DNA of 15,355 nt from an uncultured Lachnospiraceae bacterium (GTDB taxonomy: Bacteria > Bacillota > Clostridia > Lachnospirales > Lachnospiraceae). Under the pieces are notes generated by a model. The model did not search any database and was not told where the DNA came from. It saw only the letters and a program-made list of their open reading frames with translations. The stretch covers positions 1-15,355 of the forward strand of contig CAKRNI010000045.1 in NCBI GenBank assembly GCA_934370915.1, given 5' to 3'. The stretch's first letter is position 1. Each line of letters begins with the position of its first letter. Both the position numbers and the translations under genes were made by a program. Of this stretch, positions 1-5,995 are shown one piece after another.

Positions 1-59
1 CTTAAGATCAGCTTCATTGGCGATCCGACCGTCAGATCCTTTACCTCACTTTTCTGCAT
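1..59 (-). CDS. MATE family efflux transporter, N-terminal fragment
   Basis: Only 19 complete codons are inside the window; the gene runs off the left edge. The peptide reads MQKSEVKDLTVGSPMKLIL, which resembles the N-terminus of clostridial MATE multidrug/Na+ antiporters, where a short K-D-L-T-x-G-x-P-x-K-L-I-L segment precedes the first membrane helix. An AGGAGAG ribosome binding site (66-72) lies six bases before the ATG. A perfect TATAAT -10 on this strand (138-133) lies further upstream. MATE proteins export cationic drugs or metabolites across the cytoplasmic membrane. The call rests on a short motif and the good translation start, so the family is probable rather than certain. Confidence 0.6.
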   Translation of the reverse strand, partial: MQKSEVKDLTVGSPMKLIL

Positions 60-132
60 ATGTAACTCTCCTGTGTCTGTTTATTTGATTTCATATCTTT
101 TATGACTCACGGGTTTCTAATGAACTTGATGT

Positions 133-138
133 ATTATA
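133..138 (-). promoter_or_regulatory. Probable -10 box for the leftward MATE gene
   Basis: TATAAT reads perfectly on the minus strand. No good -35 is visible at 17 bp; a weak CTATAC lies at 18 bp. The start would be near 126, giving a leader of about 65 bases to the ATG at 59. Confidence 0.4.
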
Positions 139-226
139 AATCAGTGTTTCTGAAAAGTATAGACATCAAAACACCGAAATTGCGGAAATCTTTATCGCTT
201 ATTTTCGTCAAAAACGCCTTTGGCTC

Positions 227-255
227 TTTACATTCCACACCATTCATGATACTGT
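227..255 (+). promoter_or_regulatory. Candidate promoter for the THF riboswitch/folT transcript
   Basis: TTTACA (227-232) and TACTGT (250-255) are separated by exactly 17 bp. A TG one base before the -10 gives an extended -10. The -10 itself matches only three of six consensus bases. Transcription would begin near 262, about 35 bases before the aptamer. It is a reasonable position but a weak match; TGTAAT at 253-258 is an alternative -10. Confidence 0.35.
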
Positions 256-296
256 AATGGCATCAGAGCGCCAACCGCCCTGAAAATCAAACAAAC

Positions 297-396
297 ATGC
301 AGAGTAGACGTGTGCGCGTCAAGTGCCCGCCAGACAGGGAGTTGCTGGCAGGACGAAGGGATTTTCCCGCGGTGCACATATCGCATCCCGCTGCAT
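297..396 (+). ncRNA. THF (tetrahydrofolate) riboswitch aptamer
   Basis: The conserved THF-riboswitch blocks are present in order: AGAGTAG (301-307), GCGTCAAGTG (316-325), a GGAcgAAGGG block (351-360), CGCGGTG (368-374) and CGCATCCCGCTGC (382-394). Pairings support the fold: P1 297-302 with 391-396 (six pairs), an inner helix 310-315 with 374-379, a hairpin 329-333 with 345-349, and a small hairpin GGGA/TCCC (358-361 with 365-368). The element sits directly upstream of an ECF folate S-component gene, which is the canonical location for this class (Rfam THF family). Binding of reduced folate is expected to reduce folT expression. There is no intrinsic terminator between aptamer and gene, so control is likely at translation. 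Confidence 0.93.
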
Positions 397-454
397 CAGA
401 AGATAGCTCCGTATATTATCTCCTGTTGTGGTCCGAGAATCTGCAAAGGAGGTA
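391..454 (+). promoter_or_regulatory. Predicted folT expression platform (anti-sequestor/sequestor and RBS)
   Basis: The ribosome binding site AAGGAGG (446-452) can be masked by an upstream segment: 417-424 (TATCTCCT) pairs with 447-454 (AGGAGGTA), eight pairs including one G-U. The same 417-424 segment can instead join a longer helix in which 391-405 pairs with 417-431 (13 of 15 positions, two of them wobbles). That longer helix uses the 3' strand of aptamer stem P1 (391-396). P1 formation and the longer helix therefore exclude each other: ligand-bound P1 would release 417-424 to cover the RBS. This is hand-folded; energies were not computed. Confidence 0.55.
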
Positions 455-461
455 TTTTTTT

Positions 462-1046
462 ATGCAAAAAAGCTCAAGCGACCTCTTTTCCAGGATCTTT
501 GAATCATCCCGTGAATTTAAGAAGGTCACCACCATCACTACCTGCGCCATGTTCGGCGCACTGTCCGTTGTACTCGGATACTACTCCTTTAAGATCACGC
601 CAAACCTGAAGATCGGCTTCGGTTCGATCCCAAATATGCTGGTAGATTATCTGTTCGGCCCGGTCGTCGGCGGATTATTCGGCGGCGCTATGGATGTGAT
701 CAAGTTTATGTTAAAGCCGGACGGTGGATTTATGCCGGGCTTTACGTTCAACGCGATGCTTGCGGCATTTATCTACGGCCTATTCTTCTATAAAAAGAAC
801 CTTTCCCTGCCGCGGATCCTCACAGCAAAGCTCGTGGTAATCATTCTCTGCAACATCATCCTCGGAACCTACTGGCTGACACTTCTGAACGGAAAAGGAT
901 TCCTGGCAATCCTGCCGGCCCGCGCCATCAAGAACCTGATCCAATGGCCTGTGGACTCCCTGATCTTTTTCCTTGTGGCAAAGACGCTGGAACAGGCCGG
1001 CGTGTTTAAGATCATCCTTCATTCCGGAAACCGCCAGAGAAGATAG
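462..1046 (+). CDS. folT: ECF transporter S-component, folate family (FolT)
   Basis: 194-residue hydrophobic protein, the substrate-binding membrane subunit of an energy-coupling-factor transporter that imports folates with the shared EcfA/A'/T module, which is not encoded in this window. After a short cytoplasmic N-terminus (about 1-22) come about six membrane helices. Visible family features are the N-terminal segment ending in T-T-C-A-M-x-G-A-L, the I-G-F-G-S-I-P stretch near residue 50, and G-P-x-x-G-G-x-F-G-G-x-x-D near 65-77. The frame is open further upstream, but that part lies inside the riboswitch; the start at 462 is chosen because AAGGAGG sits nine bases before it. The gene is a single cistron ended by a strong terminator. 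The folate assignment comes mainly from the THF riboswitch; sequence alone supports an ECF S-component. Confidence 0.92.
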   Translation: MQKSSSDLFSRIFESSREFKKVTTITTCAMFGALSVVLGYYSFKITPNLKIGFGSIPNMLVDYLFGPVVGGLFGGAMDVIKFMLKPDGGFMPGFTFNAMLAAFIYGLFFYKKNLSLPRILTAKLVVIILCNIILGTYWLTLLNGKGFLAILPARAIKNLIQWPVDSLIFFLVAKTLEQAGVFKIILHSGNRQRR

Positions 1047-1051
1047 TACGC

Positions 1052-1105
1052 AAAAGTGCCCTCAGCAGCAATCCTCAAAGATCTGCTGCAAAGGGCACTT
1101 TTTTA
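1052..1105. terminator. Rho-independent terminator after folT, probably bidirectional
   Basis: Strong hairpin: AGTGCCCT (1055-1062) pairs with AGGGCACT (1092-1099), and an inner stem GCAGCA (1065-1070) pairs with TGCTGC (1084-1089). It is flanked by an A-run on the left and six Ts on the right (1099-1104). It ends folT on the plus strand. On the minus strand the same hairpin is followed by TTTTG, so it can also end the convergent NlpC/P60 gene. Confidence 0.92.
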
Positions 1106-1133
1106 TCCTTTTTATCCTTTATCCAATTTCAGG

Positions 1134-1838
1134 TTAGTCGCCAAGTACGTTTACGATCCGGACCGGTGTACGGTAGTTCCATCTGGAAACCTTGATTCCG
1201 GTCTTCTCTGTGGAGGCATGTACGATCTGTCCATTTCCGATATAGAGCGCAACATGGTTGATTCTCTTTCCGGAACCGTAGCTGATAATATCGCCCGGGC
1301 GCATCTCGGAGCTGCTTACCACACGACCCATGCGGGACTGTCCGCCGGAAGAATGCGGGAGCTCTACGCCTGCTGCGTGACGCATTACGTAGGAAGTAAA
1401 TCCGGAACAGTCAACACCGGTATTCGGATTTGTTCCACCGTATTTGTAACGGTTTCCTACAAACTGAAGTGCATATGTAACGATCTCGGAGCGGAGGTCA
1501 TCCTCAACATCGACCTCTGCCTCTAATACTTCCTCGTCATCCGCACTTTCCTCATCTGCGTCTGCCTCTTCTGCCTCTGCACTGTCAGCTACAGTATCGT
1601 CTGTGTTTTTCTCTTCGGAAGCTGTATCGGTATTCTCTTCAGAACTCTCTGTCGTTGTCTCTGTCTGCTTGTCCTCTTCTAACGGATTTCCGTTTTCATC
1701 GAGGTGGATGATCGTTACTACTTTTTTATTTTCATTCACTGCCGTCTGCTCATCCGCGAAGGAAACGATCGGAAGCGCTGCGGTTAAAGCCATACATAAA
1801 CAGGTGATCTTTAAAGTTCTGAAAAGTTTATTTGTCAT
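1134..1838 (-). CDS. Secreted NlpC/P60 family peptidoglycan hydrolase
   Basis: 234 residues. An N-terminal signal peptide (basic start, hydrophobic 8-26, cleavage probably after SFA near 28) directs export. Residues 50-115 form a very acidic Ser/Thr/Glu/Asp-rich linker. The C-terminal 115-232 is an NlpC/P60 cysteine peptidase domain: catalytic Cys144 in D-C-S-G-F, His195 in N-H-V-A-L-Y-I-G, and a third polar residue His207 in I-V-H-A-S, with R-Y-K-Y-G-G before the Cys. Such enzymes cut D-Glu to diamino-acid bonds in stem peptides during wall turnover or cell separation. No SH3b, LysM or choline-binding domain is present, so targeting may rely on the acidic linker. AGAGGA precedes the ATG. Transcription comes from a perfect sigma-A promoter with operator-like repeats after the -10. 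Family assignment is secure; the exact bond cut is not known. Confidence 0.93.
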   Translation of the reverse strand: MTNKLFRTLKITCLCMALTAALPIVSFADEQTAVNENKKVVTIIHLDENGNPLEEDKQTETTTESSEENTDTASEEKNTDDTVADSAEAEEADADEESADDEEVLEAEVDVEDDLRSEIVTYALQFVGNRYKYGGTNPNTGVDCSGFTSYVMRHAAGVELPHSSGGQSRMGRVVSSSEMRPGDIISYGSGKRINHVALYIGNGQIVHASTEKTGIKVSRWNYRTPVRIVNVLGD

Positions 1839-1880
1839 TGAAATCCTCTTATTTTAAAGCTTTCATAGTTTGTAAGGTTT

Positions 1881-1907
1881 GTTACAAATATGTTACGTTT
1901 TGTTACA
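1881..1907 (-). promoter_or_regulatory. Triple hexamer operator, WalR-box-like
   Basis: On the minus strand the order is TGTAAC (1907-1902), four bases, CGTAAC (1897-1892), five bases, TGTAAC (1886-1881). The second and third copies match the WalR/YycF pattern TGTWAH-N5-TGTWAH except for C at the first base. The array starts five bases after the -10, over the predicted transcription start, which would suit repression. WalR involvement is inferred from the motif and from the gene being a wall hydrolase. Confidence 0.5.
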
Positions 1908-1912
1908 AACAA

Positions 1913-1941
1913 ATTATATTTCCTATGGCCTCTTTTGTCAA
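1913..1941 (-). promoter_or_regulatory. Perfect sigma-A promoter of the NlpC/P60 gene
   Basis: TTGACA (1941-1936), exactly 17 bp, then TATAAT (1918-1913) on the minus strand: all twelve consensus bases match. Transcription should begin near 1906, giving a leader of about 68 bases. Confidence 0.9.
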
Positions 1942-2000
1942 TAAAAACAAAGGAATTCATAAACTCTTAATAATTTAGGCGAAAATCACCAGTTTTGTGG

Positions 2001-2033
2001 CAAAAATGCGGCGCTCCCAAAAGAGAACGCCGC
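2001..2033 (-). terminator. Rho-independent terminator of the fbp-HAAS unit
   Basis: On the minus strand GCGGCGTTCTC (2033-2023) pairs with GGGAGCGCCGC (2018-2008): eleven pairs including two G-U, with a four-base TTTT loop. The stem is followed by ATTTTTG. This is a strong, textbook terminator. Confidence 0.92.
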
Positions 2034-2095
2034 ACCTGTTTACATAACTTATTTCAATTGTAACATCCTGTAATCTGTTGATTCTTTCAGTAAAA

Positions 2096-2192
2096 TCAAG
2101 GCTTTTCAGACATTTCCGTCTTTAAATTCATGAATCGGTCCGCCATTTTCCGTGCCTGCATCTGCAGTTCACAGCTCCTGCTGCCCGTTCAT
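2096..2192 (-). pseudogene. Possible small ORF with a one-base frameshift
   Basis: Downstream of the HAAS gene on the same strand, TAGGAAGAA precedes an ATG (2192) that opens M-N-G-Q-Q-E-L and then meets TGA. Skipping one base after the seventh codon gives a continuous reading to a TGA at 2096-2098: E-L-Q-M-Q-A-R-K-M-A-D-R-F-M-N-L-K, then T-E-M-S-E-K-P. That is about 31 residues and looks like a charged amphipathic helix. It lies before the terminator at 2001-2033, so it would be transcribed with fbp. The reading may be chance: the uninterrupted frame after the stop is also open for about 20 codons. I do not recognise it. Confidence 0.25.
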
Positions 2193-2215
2193 TTCTTCCT
2201 ATTATATTTACTTTA

Positions 2216-2710
2216 CTATCTTCCCCGGAAATTCTTAACGATCCAGTAAATAATCAGGCACATCAGGATCGGTCCTGAGAACCGGATCAGGAGATAGAAC
2301 ACGCCGCCCATAATGCTGAACACCACGGAGATCACAAGAAACAGGATCACAACAAGGGCCAATTTCCAGTACCACTTATTCAGATCGAAATAATGGATAT
2401 TCGGCGCGGAGCCGTTCTGATAACTTCCCTGGCTGTAAGTGTTTCTTCTGTCATCGTCCCGCGGGGACGCGTCCTCAAAACTTCCATAACCGTCTCCGGT
2501 CTCCCCCGCCGCCTCAGCGGAATCAATGATCGTGCGGGCCACGATATTCGGCTCACCGATCTCCTCAATAATTTCATCCATGGTACGGCCTTTTCCCAGT
2601 TCCTGGGAAAGATAATCCGCGTAATAGTTCAGGTTATCGCGGATGACCGACGCCGGAACTTCACCCGAAAGTGCTTCCTCCAGACGTCTTAAAAATTCGT
2701 CCTTGTTCAT
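2216..2710 (-). CDS. HAAS-domain (DUF1700-like) membrane protein
   Basis: 164 residues. Residues 1-62 match the HAAS/DUF1700 domain: M-N-K-D-E-F-L-x-x-L, helical N-Y-Y-x-D-Y, then G-x-x-x-x-E-I-I-x-x-I-G-E-P-x-x-V-A. A Gly/Ser/Asp/Tyr-rich linker (65-110) leads to a hydrophobic C-terminus with two probable membrane helices (about 115-140 and 146-158) and a basic tail. HAAS proteins are usually found beside PadR-type regulators and are thought to act in membrane-associated signalling; no such regulator is seen here. The start lies five bases after the fbp stop, with GGAG (2722-2719) inside the end of fbp, so the two are almost certainly cotranscribed and perhaps translationally coupled. The function is unknown. 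Confidence 0.85.
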   Translation of the reverse strand: MNKDEFLRRLEEALSGEVPASVIRDNLNYYADYLSQELGKGRTMDEIIEEIGEPNIVARTIIDSAEAAGETGDGYGSFEDASPRDDDRRNTYSQGSYQNGSAPNIHYFDLNKWYWKLALVVILFLVISVVFSIMGGVFYLLIRFSGPILMCLIIYWIVKNFRGR

Positions 2711-2715
2711 GCATT

Positions 2716-4653
2716 TTACTCCAGTTTTTCTTTAATGATGCCGCCGCGGTAGGCCGCCACGAGCTCCTTGAGATCCGCGATCTTTGCCGCAAGCTCCTTT
2801 CCGGTATCCGTGTCCGCTACCATCACACGCTTTTTCATTTTCTCTACGATCGTAACCTTCGGTGTATTCTCATGGTTCCGATCAAATGGTTTATGTTCCG
2901 CCAGCGCCAGATGATGGGAATTGAAGATCAGGGTATAGCCCGCGATTCCCGTCTTCGGCTGGTAGGACTTGGAAAGACCGCCATCGATCACGAAGAGCTT
3001 TCCGTTGCCCTTGACCGGACTCTCGCCATCCTTTAATTTCACCGGAACATGTCCGTTGATAATGTGGGACCCCTCCACCGGAAGGCCGAATTCCTTGAGG
3101 ATCTTATTACAGAATTCCTCTTTTTCACTCAGTTTATAATACGGATTCATATTTTCTTTTGCCGCTGCCTTATCTGCGACAAAATAATTCTCAAAAGTTG
3201 CCATATTGTCTTTTCCGTATACCGGGGACTTCGGTCCGCACCACAAATACCACATAAAATCGCGGTACCAGTCCTTCGTCGGATCATCATCCGGAAGGAA
3301 GTATGCCATCTTCACTGCATCCTCGATGTAATCGAGAAGACGTTTTCCGGAATAAATGATTCCCTTAAGCTTCAACTCCTCAAAGGATCCGTCCTCCTTC
3401 ATCGGAATACATCCGTGGTACAGAAGGTTCGAATTGCACCGTTTGTACATCGCGCCGTGAGAATAAATAAAGCGGATATGGCGATGAAGCGTCTTGCTGT
3501 GCTGGAAGGACAGGGCAAGGTTGTTGATCAGCTCCTGCTCTTCCTTCGTAAGCTTCAGCGGATCTTTCGGATCGATCGTCGGGAAATTCATATCCAGCAT
3601 CTTGTAATCCTTGCCATGGATCTTTACGGTTCCCTTTGCGAAGTCGATGTGTTCCAGATGGATCCTGTCGTTGATCTGGTAATCCGGGTGACGTTTGATC
3701 GTCTGTCCCTCCAGTTTGAACTGAATCACCGCGATCGCCTTGTGCATCTTCGCTGCAAGTCCCGGATCTACGGCATCATAAATGTTCTCATCGAGAATTT
3801 TCGGAAGGAAGCGCTCGCACGGATCATCCTTATAAACCCTCGCTGCAAACATGGACAGCTGGCGGAGATTGATCCCATATCCATCCTCGAGGACATCAAA
3901 GCCATTATAGCGGATCGCGATCCTCAGAACGGTACAGATGCAGGCAAGGTTGCCGGTAGCTGCGCCCATCCAGGAGATATCGTGGTTGCCCCACTGGATA
4001 TCCACATCGTGGAAGTGCATCAGCTCGTCCATGATGATATCCGCACGCGGTCCACGATCAAAGATATCGCCGATAATGTGCAGACTGTCCACAGTCAGGT
4101 TCTGGATCAGGTTGCACAGTGCCTTGATAAATTCATCTCCCATCCCGATATCGATGATGGAGTGGATGATCTCATCGTAGTACACCTTCTTATTATCATC
4201 GTTGTAATCCACATGCAGAAGCTCATCGATGATATACGCGAATGCCGGAGGCATTTTTTTACGCACTTTCGATCTTGTAAATTTCGAGGAAACCTCTTTA
4301 CAGATGCGCACCAGACGGTAGATCGTGATTCTCTGCCAGTCTTCTGTATATTTTCCCTCTTTCTGGATCCGGCGGATATTCCGTTCCGGATAGTAGATCA
4401 GGTTCGCCAGAGCAATCTCCTCGTCGTCCGAAATCACGTAGCCGAAGGTCTCCGATATTTTTTCACGGATAATACCGGAGGCGCTGCGAAGCAGATGGAT
4501 AAATGCTTCGTATTCGCCGTGCAGGTCACTGAAGAAATACTCGGTTCCTTTCGGAAGTCCCCGGATCGCCATCAGGTTGATGATCTCACTGGATGCCGCT
4601 TTCACTGTCGGATACTCTTTTGCAAGCAGCTTCAGGTAGTCCAAATCTCTCAT
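2716..4653 (-). CDS. fbp: Fructose-1,6-bisphosphatase class III
   Basis: 645 residues, the usual size for the Firmicute-type class III enzyme, which converts fructose-1,6-bisphosphate to fructose-6-phosphate in gluconeogenesis. The metallophosphoesterase core motifs are intact: S-D-L-H-G-E (Asp43, His45), G-D-I-F-D-R-G-P (195-202), G-N-H-D (222-225), S-H-G-A near 397-400 and N-G-H-V-P-V-K near 532-538. The N-terminal K-E-Y-P-T then E-I-I-N-L, followed by L-P-K-G-T-E, matches the family. The frame stays open to an ATG at 4788, but those 45 extra residues look non-conserved and that ATG has no ribosome binding site. The ATG at 4653 has GGAGG twelve bases ahead, a slightly long spacing. The HAAS gene follows after five bases. 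Catalytic identity is secure; the exact start is likely but not certain. Confidence 0.95.
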   Translation of the reverse strand: MRDLDYLKLLAKEYPTVKAASSEIINLMAIRGLPKGTEYFFSDLHGEYEAFIHLLRSASGIIREKISETFGYVISDDEEIALANLIYYPERNIRRIQKEGKYTEDWQRITIYRLVRICKEVSSKFTRSKVRKKMPPAFAYIIDELLHVDYNDDNKKVYYDEIIHSIIDIGMGDEFIKALCNLIQNLTVDSLHIIGDIFDRGPRADIIMDELMHFHDVDIQWGNHDISWMGAATGNLACICTVLRIAIRYNGFDVLEDGYGINLRQLSMFAARVYKDDPCERFLPKILDENIYDAVDPGLAAKMHKAIAVIQFKLEGQTIKRHPDYQINDRIHLEHIDFAKGTVKIHGKDYKMLDMNFPTIDPKDPLKLTKEEQELINNLALSFQHSKTLHRHIRFIYSHGAMYKRCNSNLLYHGCIPMKEDGSFEELKLKGIIYSGKRLLDYIEDAVKMAYFLPDDDPTKDWYRDFMWYLWCGPKSPVYGKDNMATFENYFVADKAAAKENMNPYYKLSEKEEFCNKILKEFGLPVEGSHIINGHVPVKLKDGESPVKGNGKLFVIDGGLSKSYQPKTGIAGYTLIFNSHHLALAEHKPFDRNHENTPKVTIVEKMKKRVMVADTDTGKELAAKIADLKELVAAYRGGIIKEKLE

Positions 4654-4822
4654 TGTCGTTATTTTCCTCCCTGCGTTTTTCCAGGCGCGTATAAATTTTT
4701 TCCTGCCGTTCCCGGTCCCGTTTTTCCGTTGCAGTTCATCCGATGCGCGCGCTGCAGCGAATTTTCCGATGCTTCGTATTCCCTGCATTTTGCCGGATTT
4801 TTGCGGGATTCTTCCATCTTGC

Positions 4823-4840
4823 CGGTTAAAAATTTAACCG
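4823..4840. promoter_or_regulatory. Gapped palindrome in the fbp leader, possible operator
   Basis: CGGTTAAA (4823-4830) and TTTAACCG (4833-4840) are perfect inverted repeats separated by AA. The element lies about 18-35 bases downstream of the start predicted from the TATAAA at 4870-4865, which suits a dimeric repressor. The loop is too short and the stem too AT-rich for a good RNA hairpin, and no T-run follows. Confidence 0.45.
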
Positions 4841-4931
4841 CCTGGGAATTGCTTTTCCATTTATTTTATAGTAACATATTCATATTCAAAACTCAACCAG
4901 AGAATCCATGCCACAGGGCCCCGGACGCAGA

Positions 4932-4987
4932 GTTACTGTATTGTACGGAATTTTCAGTTCAGAAAATTCCTACCCGTGTACAGTAAC
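4932..4987. repeat. Long nested inverted repeat (hairpin-forming)
   Basis: Outer arms GTTACTGTA (4932-4940) and TACAGTAAC (4979-4987) are perfect complements. Inner arms GGAATTTTC (4947-4955) and GAAAATTCC (4962-4970) are also perfect, around a six-base loop AGTTCA. A further GTA/TAC pairing (4943-4945 with 4971-4973) closes part of the internal loop, giving about 21 pairs. No T-run follows on either strand, so it is not an intrinsic terminator. It may be a structured leader element, a paired operator or a copy of a dispersed intergenic repeat. Confidence 0.75.
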
Positions 4988-5037
4988 GGCGCAGATCCTG
5001 TGCAGTCAAAGTACACTTCAGGAGGGAGATTTTTCTT

Positions 5038-5847
5038 ATGAACAGCGAACTTCTCTATGTTTTTGGGACCGGAAACGCAACGGTCACCAATCTTTATAAT
5101 ACATGTTTCGCATTAAGAGACGGAGATGAATATTTCATGGTGGATGCCGGCGGTGGAAACGGGATCTTAAAGATTCTGGATAACATGCAGGTTCCCATTG
5201 AACACATCCATCACATTTTTGTGACCCACGCCCACACGGACCATGTCTTAGGCATCGTCTGGATGGTCCGCATGATCGCCACAAAGATGAAAAAGGATCA
5301 GTATGACGGAGATGCCTATATTTACTGCCATGCAGAGCTTATTGAAACGATCCGGACCCTCTGCCGCCTGACGATCCAGGATAAGTTTTACAACATGATC
5401 GGCAACAGGATCCATCTGGAAGAAGTGAAGGACGGCGAAACACGCCATATTTTGAGCTATGATGTGACATTCTTTGATATCCATTCCACGAAGTTAAAGC
5501 AGTTTGGATTCACGCTGACATTGAATAACGGAAGAAAGCTCACATGCGCCGGAGATGAACCGTACAATCCGGTCTGCGAAAAGTATGTCCGCGGCAGCGA
5601 CTGGCTCCTCCACGAGGCGTTCTGTCTCTATGCGGAGCGGGATATCTGGAAGCCATATGAAAAGCACCACAGCACCGTGAAGGACGCCTGCGAGCTGGCA
5701 GAATCCCTCGGAATCCCGAATCTCGTTCTCTGGCACACGGAGGACAGCAATGTAGCCGGACGTGAACGGCTTTACAAGAGCGAGGGAAAGCGCTATTACA
5801 GTGGAAATATTTATGTACCGGATGATGAGAGCTTAATCGCATTATAG
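5038..5847 (+). CDS. MBL-fold metallohydrolase, RNase Z/arylsulfatase-like
   Basis: 269 residues, probably cytoplasmic (no signal peptide). The metal-binding motif H-A-H-T-D-H is at 64-69, preceded by V-D-A-G-G-G (35-40). Further likely ligands are Asp173 in A-G-D-E, His211 in K-H-H-S-T and His233 in L-W-H-T-E-D. The arrangement H-E-A-F, then H-S-T-x-x-D-A, then L-W-H resembles the C-terminal half of RNase Z and related phosphodiesterases. It lacks the exosite arm expected of a true tRNA 3' endonuclease at this length, so a related phosphodiesterase or hydrolase is as likely; the substrate cannot be told. A strong GGAGGGAG (5021-5028) precedes the ATG. It is divergent from fbp and appears to be a single gene, since the NUDIX gene has its own promoter. 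Confidence 0.85.
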   Translation: MNSELLYVFGTGNATVTNLYNTCFALRDGDEYFMVDAGGGNGILKILDNMQVPIEHIHHIFVTHAHTDHVLGIVWMVRMIATKMKKDQYDGDAYIYCHAELIETIRTLCRLTIQDKFYNMIGNRIHLEEVKDGETRHILSYDVTFFDIHSTKLKQFGFTLTLNNGRKLTCAGDEPYNPVCEKYVRGSDWLLHEAFCLYAERDIWKPYEKHHSTVKDACELAESLGIPNLVLWHTEDSNVAGRERLYKSEGKRYYSGNIYVPDDESLIAL

Positions 5848-5942
5848 TGAGGCAGATTGCAGTATGGCATTCTGCTCTCCATCATCTTTTGTCCGCCTGG
5901 ACATTTTGCCGGTTCGGCAATTCGTTAAATTGGTCTGTCCCC

Positions 5943-5970
5943 TTGTGCAGACTGGATTTTAGGTTATATT
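5943..5970 (+). promoter_or_regulatory. Probable promoter of the NUDIX gene
   Basis: TTGTGC (5943-5948), 16 bp, TATATT (5965-5970). Transcription would begin near 5977, leaving only about 19 bases before the ATG, just enough for the AGGAGG at 5982-5987. Confidence 0.45.
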
Positions 5971-5995
5971 TGTCCTGATTTAGGAGGAAAAGGTT

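Larger units (their letters stand above)
1839..2215. other. Spacer between the HAAS gene and the NlpC/P60 gene: contents
   Basis: This 377-bp stretch holds, on the minus strand, a possible frameshifted small ORF (2096-2192), the terminator of the fbp unit (2001-2033), then the promoter and operator repeats of the NlpC/P60 gene (1881-1941). The segment 1942-2000 is AT-rich and shows nothing I can assign. Confidence 0.8.
4654..5037. other. Divergent spacer between fbp and the MBL-fold gene: contents
   Basis: 384 bp without a convincing gene. For fbp there is a TATAAA -10 candidate (4870-4865, minus) with no clear -35, and a gapped palindrome at 4823-4840 just downstream of it. Rightward there is a 56-nt nested inverted repeat (4932-4987), followed by the ribosome binding site of the MBL-fold gene. 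I found no convincing rightward -35/-10 pair. Position 4988-5020 shows nothing I can assign. Confidence 0.75.

Noticed and set aside
1100..1122. Three TTTATCC-like units in tandem
   Set aside because: It is a short AT-rich run between a terminator and a gene end, too small and imperfect to mean anything.
3049..4986. 645-codon open frame on the plus strand opposite fbp
   Set aside because: It lies antisense to a gene with complete catalytic motifs. Its translation lacks any recognisable domain and it has no proper ribosome binding site.
5851..5876. Hairpin GGCAGA/TCTGCT just after the MBL-fold gene
   Set aside because: The stem is short and interrupted, and the following sequence has no T-run, so I do not call it a terminator.
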